64,000 bases of DNA from Annona cherimola (Eukaryota > Streptophyta > Magnoliopsida > Magnoliales > Annonaceae). The notes beneath the pieces were generated by a model. The model worked only from the letters and a program-made list of their open reading frames with translations, made no database searches and was not told the DNA's origin. The position numbers and the translations under genes are program-made. Positions 47,540 through 59,019 of the stretch are shown here, piece by piece. The stretch is taken from positions 51,818,012 to 51,882,011 of the forward strand of contig CM059971.1 of the NCBI GenBank assembly GCA_030490835.1, read 5' to 3'. The stretch's first letter is position 1, and each line of letters opens with the position of its first letter.

Positions 47540-48952
47540 AGGCATTTTCAATCGAGAAATTTTGAGGCTGAAACAAATGGTGAACCTGACATAAACATTC
47601 TCTCTTCATCTTTAAGAGCTAAAAAAACATAGTCTTTTATATGTTTATTCAATCCCTTACTATTGACACTCTTAAGTGCTCTTTCGCAGCTCTCATGGCA
47701 CATTTGATGGCTTTTAGGTTTTTGCCAAATGGGAGATTTGTTATTGCTGAATCGAAGAACATGGATGTGGTCGTCTCGTATCAATCCATCAGCATACCAA
47801 AGAAACCAGAGCATCTAATGACAATTATGCAAAAAAAACGATCTGCATCGCCCCAGGAGCCTCGTGGTGTCTGAGGCCCTTGTGTTGCTGCTAATGCAGT
47901 CAAATCGGCCATCACCTCTGAGGCTACTCCTATCCGACCAGCATAATGTCCACTTATGCCAACTCGAATGACCCACCTGCTTTGCATTTGGACTATGCCA
48001 GAAAGTCAGCTCATCGGCTCGCTGCACTAGCCCAACTAGCAGCACGATAACCTACAGGACGACCCATTTTGTGGCCCAACTCAACGAGAAGGTCTGTAAG
48101 ACGATCTACTGCAACTCAGCTAACACCAACTTGCCAGCTAAAGGGTGCCTTACCATCCAATGCTTGCCAAAATAGGAGCAAAGCTAAATCAAGTCCTGTC
48201 CAGTGTACGGGCAATGAGCAGCCGTAGGACCCTCAAGCTCGGAGATAGATCCACGTAATGCAAAAATTTGATACCCGGATGATACTTGTTGCTATTTGTC
48301 AGTTGGTTGTATATCTGGGTGAGGGTCAGGCCTTCTGGAAGGGGTTCGCCGTCTCTAGATGCGCCTAGAATGTTTGCGAATTTATCAATTGCATTTCGCT
48401 TGCTTTTACCATGTCCAAGTCCCAGATTTATCTCGACCCCTTTGACATAAGTGTTTAGATACTCCTAATCCCATAGGTAATAAAATAGCCTAGTCAGATC
48501 AGGTATATCTTGTCGTCCTCTTTTAATAGACCAGTCTAACCTTGGAAATTCAATAACTCCTCAATTCCAAACTCGTAGAACTTGAAGTCTATAATTTTAG
48601 ACACAAATGTCTTCCTCTCGTAGAAATGCCCGTAGAACCCACTATGTTGATATTCGGTTCTGAAATAATCGGTAGGCTTTTTGAGGACTTGTCCCCGTTG
48701 AGTGAGGGTACCCTTCTTTTTTCCTCCGAAGTCTGAACTAGCACTTGATTCCAGATTTTCTTGTTCTCTGGGTGCCGAGGTGGAGGGATTACCTTCATGA
48801 AACCTAACCCGACGGCCTGTAGACGTTGTAGCCTCTTCCCGTGCTCTCTTGGACGACGTCCTTTTCCTACGAGGCACATCCTCCCCCGTATGTGATCAGA
48901 ATGGTCAAGATACAGGAAGTTTGTTGGGTTTGGAGACAGCCTTGGGTGCCAT
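47540..48952 (-). pseudogene. Decayed env-like ORF of a Sirevirus-type copia element
   Basis: Reading the minus strand from ATG at 48952-48950, MAPKAVSKPNKLP starts a frame broken by stops, continuing as PRRKRTSSKRAREEA (about 48875), a Ser-rich stretch, and KTFVSKIIDFKFYEFGIEEL near 48570 followed by a helical region (ILGASRDGEPLPEGLTLTQI near 48360). It lies between pol and the 3' LTR, the place where some Sireviruses carry an extra gene. FGIEELLNFQGWTGLL resembles the domain found in those plant env-like or putative transposon proteins. Several frameshifts and stops make it non-functional. The family match is from memory. Confidence 0.5.
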
Positions 48953-49309
48953 GGTTTCCAGGATTGCTAGATCTAAGAAATTTAGATGGGTGTGAAGATT
49001 TCGGAGTGGGTATGGAAGATTTTCTTGAGAGAGGAGAGAAATGAGAGAAAATGAGAGATGAAATGAGGGAGAGGAGAGCTTCTCCCGCCTCTTTACAGTC
49101 AGGGCAGTGAAAGTGAAGGCTCCCGGAGTCGACTTTGAACCCTAAGTTGGGTTTGAAATCGAAGTCGACTTGGGATAAGTGGAGTTGACTTGGCTCCTAT
49201 GGACCAAGTTCATCATGCTTTCAATTTTCTACCTCCTGCAAGATTTCACATAGATATGTCTAATTTATGAATCAATGTCAATCATACCCATATCATTCTT
49301 AATTTATAA

Positions 49310-52027
49310 AATGATTATTTTGTTAATGGTTTGGTAAAAATATCAGCAATTTGATCATCTTTTTGACATATTCTAAACAAATATCATGATTCTCAACATG
49401 TTCTTTAATGAAATGATGTCTCACATCTATATATTTGGTTCTTCAGTGTAGTATATGATTTTTGGTTAAACATATTGCACTTATATTGTCACATCTAATT
49501 GATATATCTTTGTATTCAATTTCGTAATCTTTAAGTTGTTGTTTCATCCAAAGTAGTTGGGCACAACTGCTCCCGACGGCAATATATTCGGCTTCGGCAG
49601 TAGATAGAACAACACTTATTTATTTTCTTGAAAACCATGATACCATCATATTTCGAAGAAACCGACATGTTCCACTAGTGCTTTTTTTTATCTACTTTGT
49701 AACCGGCAAAATCCGCATACAAGTAGCCGATTAGATCAAATATTGAACCTTTTGGATACCATAGACCTAGATTAGTAGTATTGATCAAATACCTAAAAAT
49801 TATTTTTACAGCTATTAAATGTGATTCTTTAGGACATGATTGAAATCTAAAACACATACAAACACTGAACAAAATATCCGGTCTAGATGCAGTTAAATAT
49901 AACAACGATCCTATCATGCTTCTATACAACTTTTGTTCAACTAATTTACCTTTTTCATTCTTGTCGATTTTGATGGTTGAACTCATGGGTGTATTTGCTC
50001 CTTTGCTGTTTTGCATTCCAAACTTCTTGAGTATTTCTTTGACGTATTTGGACTGATTTATGAAGATAACTTCAGTTAGTTGCTTACTATGCAGCCTAAG
50101 GAAGAAGTTTAGTTCGCTCATCATGCTCATTTTGAATTCACTCTGCATAATCTCAAAAACTTCTTGGCATAGAGTTTTATTAGTAGCACCAAATATGATA
50201 TCATCCACATAAATTTGAATAATTAACATATATTTACCCTTATTTTTGATAAACAATGTGGTATCAACCTTTCCTCTTTAAAAATTATGATCAATCAAAA
50301 ATTTGCTTAGCCTCTTGTACTAAGCTCTTGGAGCTTGTTTTAATCCATACAAAGCTTTGGTTAATTTAAAAATAAATTTGGATTGATCTTTCTCTTCAAA
50401 ACCAGGAGGTTGCTCACATATACTTCCTCATTTAGATATCCATTCAAAAATGCACTTTTCACATCTATTTGAAACAATTTAAAGTTCATGGGAGAAACAA
50501 AGGCTAGTAGAATGTGTATGACTTCCAATCTAGCTATTGGAGCATATGATTCCTCAAATAATTCCTTGTTCTTGGGAATATCCTTTGGCCACAAGCCTAG
50601 CTTTATTTCTCACCACAAGTCCTCTTTCGTCTAGTTTGTTCCTGAAGATCCATTTGGTACCGATAACCGTGCAATCTTTTGGTCTAGGAACTAGGTGTCA
50701 TACTTGAATTTTTTCGAACTGATTTAGCTCTTCTTGCATTGCTAAAATCTAATTTTCATCATTAAAAGCTTGATCAATTGAATTTGGCTCTATGTTGGAT
50801 ACAAAGGCAAAACTCCACATATATTATGTCTAGATCTTCTTGTTCTTACTCCTTCATATACGTTGCCAATTACTTGTTTAATTGGATGGTCATTTTTGAA
50901 TTTTAAATCCATTGGAGGTTTGTAAGAATCATTTCCTTCACTTACCTTTTCGTCCGGGGATTACTGTTGCTTTGTTTCCAATTCTCGTGGCTTTTTAGGA
51001 TTCTTTGATATGTCATCTGCATCACTTAGCTCATCCTCCTTTTTGAGATTAGGATTGAATTCATCAAATACAACATATATTGATTCTTCTACTACTTGAT
51101 TTCTTTTATTGAAAACTCTATATGCTTTGCTATTTAATGAATATCCAAGAAATATTGCCTCATCACTTTTTGCATCTAATTTTCCTAAGTTTGTTTTTCC
51201 GTTATTTAGCACATAGCAAGTACAACCAAAAGTATGGAAGTATAAAATATTTGGTTTTCTACCTTTCCATAACTCATATAGGGTCTTTTTCAAGATTGCT
51301 CTTATGGTAACTCAATTTAGTACATGGCATGTTGTACTTACAGCTTCACCCCAAAATTTTTTGGGTAATTTACTCTCATTTAGCATAGTTCTAGCCATCT
51401 CCTGTATTGTTTTGTTTTTCCTTTCAACCACCCCATTTTATTGGGGAGTCCTTGGTGCAGGAAATGTGTGATGATTTCCTTTTTCATTGCAAAATTTTAT
51501 AAATCGTTTATTTTTAAATTCACCACTATAATCACTTCTAATTGATATGATTGTATTTTGTTTTTCATTTTGCACAAAATTTGATAAAGTAACAAACATT
51601 GAGAAGACTTCATCTTTGCTAGCTAAAAGTATTATCCATGTAAATCTTGAAAAATTATTAACAATGACAAAAATATACTTTTTTCCTCCTAGAGTCAAGA
51701 TGTCAGATGGCCCATACAAATCCATGTGTAATAGTTCAAGTGGCCTAGTCATTGAGATTTTCTTTTTGGAGGAAAATGACATTTTAGGCTGCTTAGATAG
51801 TTGGCATGCCTTGCAGATTTTATCTTTGTCATATTTGAGCTTTGATAATTCTTCCACTAGGCTTTTTTTCCACGATGTCTTAATGTTTGACATATTTATA
51901 TGTCGAAGTCTTTTATGTCATATCCATGGATCATTATCAATAGCTATAAGCCATTGTCCATCAAATTCATCAAGGGAAACAAAATATACATTTTTATGTC
52001 TTTTGCCGCAAAAATTATATGGTCTTC
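49310..52027 (-). pseudogene. Decayed copia pol: integrase, reverse transcriptase, RNase H
   Basis: Order on the minus strand is integrase (about 51900-50960), reverse transcriptase (about 50600-49900), RNase H (about 49700-49310), the Ty1/copia order. Integrase has the zinc-binding tail CKACQLSK (51790-51813), the core start LLHMDLYGP near 51720, and NGVVERKN with the catalytic Glu (about 51415-51434), preceded by a TAA stop where Gln is usual. LGYSLNSKAYRVFNKRN follows. RT has QIDVKSAFLNG near 50455 and the YVDD active site at 50211-50200. RNase H has STAEAEYIA near 49590. Several stops and frameshifts disable it. A solo LTR at 52028 separates it from gag and protease. Confidence 0.85.
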
Positions 52028-55000
52028 TGTGGCGCCCCAACCCGAGCGTCACAACCTTACCTCAAGATCGTTCGACTGGTAAACGTGATCAGGATTGTTA
52101 CCCTGTCACATGGCGGGTTTTGACGGATATTTATCCAATTAAATATCTTTTCATAGGAGTTTAATTCATCATGTGTTCATTTCATGCATATCTGAGTCAT
52201 TTCCATCTAATAATGTCATAACTAGACTTAATTTTCATAACATATTTTAAACCATCTCATAAATTAGATGTCACTACATGTATCTTTATAGATGTCAACA
52301 TAAAACATCAAGGTAAATTTACAATCAACATAAGTTTTTCATAAACATGAAACTTATAATGTTTTTCTCATTTCTTCAATGGATAGCTCTTGCTCCTTTG
52401 CCAGGTTTCTTCTTTCACCTGTCTATGGGTTTGAAAAATAAAAACGTGAGTCAAAACTCAATAAGCAAGTTGTATATTTTACAGGAAATTCATTTTGAAG
52501 GCATATTTATTAAAAGCATTTTTCTCCTTTCAATAAAGACACTTATCAAGTGATCAACTACCTGTGGAGCAAAAACCTTTTCATAAATCATTCATACACA
52601 TTTCATAAACATTTCATAAACTTTGGATGTGCAAATTCATCATTTCCATTGATGACGTTATCCTTCATGTGAGGGTATGCTAGCACGGAGAACCTTTTTT
52701 CATGACAGGATCCTTTCCATCCTTAGCGCCGGACCTACCGACTTGGCAATGTCAAGGGGGACTCCTTGTCCACTTACTACCTCAACTAGACTACTTGATT
52801 TTTATTTCATACATGTCCTTTAGTTACCCTGGCATTATATACCTCCTTACACATGGAATTTGTCATTCTCATGTAGAGAATTCTTTGCACCATCCCTCTT
52901 TAAACACCATTTTAATGAAACATCATATAAACTCATGTTTCAACACATTTCATGCATAATTGCGAAACCATAAGCAATCAATTATTTCAATAGAAATAAA
53001 TATTTCAATACTCATATAAATAAGGAATGACCATCCTTAAACAACTTGGAAAGCATTTAAAACAAAATCATTTAGAAAGTTGCTTGCTTACCTCGCTTGC
53101 TTAGCTTTCCGTTTCGCTTATCCCTTTGCCTTTGCCTATACATATAAGAATGATATAACATTCATATATTTTCTTTGCTTGCATTCAAATCAGTTTTCTA
53201 ACTCATTTTCATTAACATATATAATTTCTTAGACTTCTCAAGTCGTTATGCCCGTATAGCACATATTAGTGCATTACATGGGCTATTACACAACATAATC
53301 ATTCCCATAAGTAGGGTAATCATTAAATCACTTAATATTCATTCATTAATCATCATTTAATGGCTCATTATCTTTATTAAGCCATTTTTCACTTATTTTC
53401 TAAAATTCATACATCGTTGCTCATTTTAAGCATCCGTTGTTGCCTTAAGCCTCACTAATTAATCCCAAAATTTAAGATTAACATCATGAAATTCTAAGCA
53501 GAAATATATTCACAAAATTTATCATATTTTCATGCATTTTTTCACAAAATTAATTTACTTAGGTCATTTACCACTTATGCATGTCTATCCTTTCACATAC
53601 GCCCATTTGGAAACACATATATGAGACATTTTATAAAATTTTCCAAGTCAGAAATTTAATCCACATTTCAGAATGATAATTATACTTATTTACCACTATA
53701 CTTAGGATATTTTTATGAAATTTAAATCCACTAATCATAGGTTTCCAAAACAGCAACTTTGGAACCCATTTTTCACCCGTTTAACGTGTCTTTTAACACA
53801 TAATACTAAGCAGATTTATAAATCCGAATTTTCAGCAAATAACCCTTTTCCTAACCCAAATTTAGGTTATTAACACATATATCAATTCTGATCATTTCTA
53901 CATAGATTTCATATTTCTTTTTGAATTGTTTCTCCAACTATCCACATATGCTGAAATCAGGCATACTGAAATCTCAAAATCTTGAATTAATACCAAATCA
54001 AGTAGTTTTGATCTGAAATTTCTACCATAATTAATAAAGATATTAATTAACCAAAATAAATATTTTCAGCATAAAAAATTAATCATTTATATTTATTTTG
54101 GTATTTTTACCTTGCTGGACAGCAGCACCCCTTTTCAGATAGCCTTAATCATGTAATTTATTGGGTATATTTATACCCATCAAAAACTAATTTTTATTTT
54201 ATTCGTGTGATTTTAAATATGTCTTATATATCTTGTAAAATATTCAGCTCAAAATTACTTGTATAAAAATTAATAAAAATACTTTGGTGCAGCTGATCGT
54301 GCCACCCATACAACCCTATTTAGGTTGATTTTCTCAGATTTTTAATTTGAAACATACTTAATATTTCAATCTGAAATTTTGGTTGTCCATTAATAATCAT
54401 ATAATGAGATTTTAAGAAAAATTTTATGGTGAAAATTATTCGTTTACTACTTCATTCATATTTTAGTTTATAACATCATATGACTTCCAGATTTAAGGTA
54501 TAAAATCAAGATTAACATATACTTACTTGATTAATTGATAATCCCTCTTTTTCCCCTTCACTTTCCCTTGTTTTTCTTCCTTCTTTTCTGGCACTAGATC
54601 TGGATGTGAGGGCTGCCTAGGGGAGATGGAATTTTAGCACTTAGAAGAATTTCCAAAGATCAATCCATGTGAACATGCATGCCTCTTATGGTGCTAGATT
54701 TTCCAGTTGTGGGCCCCATTTTTGGAGCTGATTTTCCACACCATTGAATGCATTCTTATCTCCCCTTATGTTCTGGTAAATTTACAACCAATTAAATTCA
54801 CTTTTTACCTTTTTTTAAAATCTAAAATTCTGCTCAATCTCAACCCTACATCTGTCCCCTTTGGTCACGTCCATTTCTGCCTTCATTTATCCAGATTTTT
54901 CAACCCTAATTTAAGGGTAAATTATATACCTAATTAACCTTTAATTCATGAATTAATTTTTCATTAAAAGATTTAGCAAAAATGGCAGCAATCAACACAT

Positions 55001-56019
55001 CCTTTGGACATCATTTGCATGCGACAAGCTGTCCATTTTTTTCATCTTTCATGGCGACTGCAATTCATGATTTTTCTTGGATTTTTTTTCACATAATTAA
55101 ATGCTCTTTTATGTATCCAAACATGTCAGCTATTTATGTGCATTATTTATAAAATAAAATATTGTAAAAATCCAGCAATAGCAGCACCTTGGACGTCCAT
55201 ACATCTCCATATCACCTATGCTCACTTTGAGCTCTCCTTAGCCCCTTAAATGTGGACATTAATGCATGGATAATTCATGAAATTTTTGTATTTTATAATT
55301 ATGCATAAAATACCCTGCATTGCACCTGCATTTGACACCTATTTGGTTCATTAAAAATTGCATTTAAGCCATGTACTCTAGTCATTAATGCATGGTACTC
55401 TTGAGGTGCAAAAGTCAACTATATACGCCTTTTCTAATTCAGGTATTTTACCAATATAATATGATTGATTTATACCTTCCAAAATGTTAATCTCATGATT
55501 TCATTCAACCGTTTCAAATTTCATCTCAATCCGATTTTCCTAGCTCAAGTTATAGCCATTTGAAGTTAACGGTTGGATTTGAGTTATGTTCAATAAATCA
55601 TAACACTAATTCCATCAATAATTTTTATAACATAATAATTCTATAATTTCAAGCCCAACATCATCAACTTCCATCTCAAATTTCACTTGAATCCGCCTTA
55701 CAGGCGTTGAGTTATGAATTTTCTAGTATTTTTCCAGTTAACTTAACAATTATCATATAAATGTTCATGATTCATTTTGAATAATGAAAAATGATTATTC
55801 ATGATATATTGGTGAATTTTAATCACCAACAAATTATTCTAATACCATTGTCCCATATCAGCTCATACTGATCACTCGAATCATCATTGCTAATCTTTAG
55901 CCCTGATTGCCATAATTTAGCAAATCACAAAAACATCCAAAAACTCTATTTAATCATATATAAGTCACATGTACATGTTCAATGCACACATTAAATCCTC
56001 CTTAGGTTGGGGTTTCACA
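52028..56019 (-). mobile_element. Solo Ty3/gypsy LTR, 3992 bp, nested in the copia element
   Basis: On the plus strand it starts TGTGGCGCCCCAACCC and ends GGTTGGGGTTTCACA, the inverse of the plus LTRs. Copia coding sequence is on both sides in the same strand: protease to the right, integrase to the left. The flanks are TCTTC (52023-52027) and TATTC (56020-56024), a 5-bp duplication with one substitution. Its length and modules match the LTR at 59020-63022, but the adjacent copia sequence shows it is an independent solo LTR and not the partner of that one. Confidence 0.87.
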
Positions 56020-57149
56020 TATTCATTAAAACATTGCATATAGAAGATTCAAACGCACAGTTGACTAATGCTCATTAGATTATGTTTGAGTCATTCAGCA
56101 AATAACACATCCTCAATATATGCATTTGAAATACCATAAACATTTCCTTTACCTTTTATCATACCTTTTTTATTATTTTCAAATGCAACAGTTCCTTCAC
56201 TACATGGTTGAATTTTGTGGAATAATCCTCTTTCTCTTGTCATATGTCTTGAGCAGCCACTGTCCATGAGCCATATGTTACTGGTCTTTGCTTTAAGACA
56301 TACCTATGAAACAAAATCGTGTAGTGCTTATCTCTTTGGTACCCATTTTATGGGTCTATTTGGGTTAGTAAGCCATTGGAGTCTACGTTGCTCTACTTTG
56401 GAAGGCATAAATCTAATATTTTTTGGTACCCAAACCAATTTTATACCATGGTCATGTAGTTTATTTATTCTACATTGATAAAATTTGTGACCCATTTTAT
56501 TGCAGAAGTTGCATGCCCTTGGAAGTCTTGGAGCGGGAATCCATGTAGTATGTGATTCCCAGATTGACCTTTTTGTCCAAATAACATAATTTATTCTAGA
56601 TTTAAAAGGTGTAGGCTTAGCTTAATTTTTACCAGATTTTGAAACATTAGATTTACTGCTTTCATTTTTCTCAAATGTGGGATATCCAAGTCTTCTTTTG
56701 TTGTTTTGGCTAGTCATATTTAAGAACATTTTCACAGTTTTTCCTAGGTTAGAGAACTTTGCTAATAATTCACTTAATGACTCAATTTCCTTCTTCAGTC
56801 TTTTCACCTTGTTAGTTAAAGCATTATTTTCATTTGTTAGGTGGTTGACTCTTTCTGCTGGTTTTCCATTCACAATAATAACCGAGTCACATTATTGTTT
56901 CTTTAATGTGAATTTACTTCACAGTTTTTTGATTTCATCAATAATGAATCATATGCTGGTTGCAGTTCATCTAATTCAGCACATTTGGGACAGTCGTGTC
57001 TAGAAGAGTAGATAGACTTGGTATTTGAGTGATTGAGTTTGGATGTTACCTCTTCACTGCTTGTGCAATCTGTTGAAGCAGTTTGTCCTTCTATGATTTC
57101 AGTTGCAGTGAGGCAGACAATGTTGTGTTCTTCCTTTATCTTTGTCATG
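56020..57149 (-). pseudogene. Decayed copia gag and protease (Sirevirus-like)
   Basis: Minus strand, right to left: a gag part with a long heptad-like coiled coil (VNHLTNENNALTNKVKRLKK, then EIESLSELLAKF, about 56840-56750), a short basic linker, the zinc knuckle C-x2-C-x4-H-x4-C in ACNFCNKMGHKFYQC (56514-56472), then the aspartic protease with DSGCSRHMT (about 56268-56242). The coiled coil followed by a YPTFEK-like segment and a single knuckle resembles Sirevirus gag. There are stops in the segment after the protease (LKHNLMSISQLC). The 5' end of gag is replaced by the hairpin-ended repeat at 57150, so the element has no 5' LTR here. Confidence 0.75.
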
Positions 57150-58582
57150 TGATAACTCGTGAAAATGCGAGTTATCACGATTCATTTTAGACTAGTTTGC
57201 ATGTTAGTCCAAGAGAATGTAGTAAAATTGCATTCATTTAGCCTAGTTTTCACGCATTGTGCATTTTAGGTACAATATGTAGTTTTTATGCATTTTTTGT
57301 ATAAAATAGATATTTATAAGTTCAATTATTCGATTTTAGTTGGTTTTGCATGAAGGACGGGCGACTATCAGCTTGTGAGTGTGTCAGGATGAAGAAATGC
57401 GCAAAAGGAAGAAGCAAGTAGGCTGACGCCCCGACGTCGACCAGCGGTGCCTAAACACTAACCTACCGCCTCACAAGAACAATCCAGAACTCCTTAAGTC
57501 AGCAAGCCTCTAGAGAGTTGACGCCTGGCGCCAACCCCCACACATGTGCAATTTCGCATGTGTCTCGAGCTAAAAGCAAGGGGGTATAAATTATCACTTT
57601 GGGCTTGTTTGGGGCATAAGGAGGAGAGGAGAGAGCACGAGTCGGAGCAGCTCAAGAGGGAGAAGAGAAAGGGTTTCAAGCCAAGAGCGACTTGGAGAGG
57701 AGAATCACTTTGTTGGTAGAAACTAGCAAGTTTTGGCTTCTTTTTCTTGTTCTCTACATATTTTTCTTCTTCTCTCTTGTTGGAAATGAATTCAAACTTG
57801 GCTTCAATGAGATTTGATTCCATCTACATAAGCTAAACTTCAATAGATGGGAAGTTGAGATGAATTGATGTCTAAACTATGTTATTTTGGTTCTTGATGC
57901 TTTGAATATGATTATTTGATAGTTGTGTATGTGTATTATGTGGATTGACCCTTGCATGTGGTGTTTAATGCTTTTTACAAGATTAGCTACCTTGTAAAAT
58001 GATTTGGTTGCTAGATTCATCTTGGGAAAAAGAGAATGTAGGCAAGATGCATGTGTAAGGCATAGGTTTCTCTTTTGGTAAAAGGTGAATGTTTAATGGA
58101 TAGAAATATACCGTTAAACCTTGTGTAATTATGAGCAGGTTTTGTGAAAATCAATTCCATAACATTCATTTGCATAGGAACATAGCGATTGAGTGTTATG
58201 CAATTAGCTTTACATGTGTTGGAAGGCATATATAAAGAATATTGAACCTGGACTAGGAAATCCCTGCACAATCCAATGAAAGGAACCAATTTAATATAGT
58301 TTAGAATCAAGGAATCCTAACTATCCCATCTACTCATCCAACTTGATATGCCCCCATTACGATTCTGCTCCTCTATTATACTTTATCTCATTACTTTCTA
58401 TTCATTCTACACATTCAATTAAAAATTGTTTAAAATCTCTCAATCCACCCAAGGCAATTGAAGTAATCGATATAATTAGCTTAGACAATATCCTTGTGGG
58501 AACGATACTCTACTTACCCTTTATTACTTGATCAACACGTATACTTGCGTTAAATGAGCATTTTTATTAGACTTATACACAA
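57150..58582 (+). mobile_element. Hairpin-ended 1.4 kb repeat, copy 2
   Basis: Opens with an inverted repeat (GTGATAACTCG at 57149 and CGAGTTATCAC ending 57178) and closes with GGGAACGATACTCTAC, CTTTATTACTTGATCAACAC and TATACTTGCG, then TTAGACTTATACAC. The last 90 bases and the first 110 bases align with copy 1 (231-1775) in reverse orientation. The middle holds GACGCCTGGCGCCAAC and a purine-rich block near 57620-57700. It replaces the beginning of the copia gag and abuts a gypsy LTR fragment, so one or both junctions are rearranged. A TG...CA LTR-like nature is suspected but unproved. Confidence 0.6.
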
Positions 58583-59019
58583 CAAGAAAAACGGGGTAAC
58601 TTGGAATCCAAGTTGATTATGTATGTCAATGGATTATGGGTTGGAAAACTAAGCAAGCAAATGAAAATGTTATGAATGCAATGCCATTCTTATATGTATA
58701 GGCAAATGCAAAGAGATAAGCGATAAGGAAAGCTAAGGCGAAGCAGGTAAACAAGCAATTTTCTAAATTCTTTTCGTTTTATCAAAATATGATAAAATGA
58801 CTGCAAATGATGTTCTAAATGTTTCGAACCATTTTGCAATTAATTTATGAAATTATTTTCAAGTTATTTAAGGATGGTCATTCCTTTACTTTAATATGTG
58901 TTGAAATGTTATTTCAATTATGATAAATGAATTGCTTACAGTTTCACAAGTATTTATGAAAAATGATGAATCATGATTACATTTAAACGATGTTTCATAA
59001 AATGATGTTAAAGGGATGG
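58583..59019 (+). mobile_element. Plus-oriented Ty3/gypsy LTR fragment
   Basis: TTGGGTTGGAAAACTAAGCA, TATGTATAGGCAAATGCAAA and GGAAAGCTAAGGCGAAGCAG match 30770-30900 of the plus LTR at 27976 (GGGTTGAAAAACTGAG, TGTATAGGCAAAGGCAAAGG). Only the central part is present. It is cut on the right by the LTR of the terminal gypsy element and on the left by the hairpin-ended repeat. Confidence 0.65.

Noticed and set aside
57494..57823. A 109-codon minus-strand frame in the hairpin-ended repeat
   Set aside because: Low-complexity (Glu/Lys then Ser/Leu) over a purine-rich tract and not shared in the other copy.
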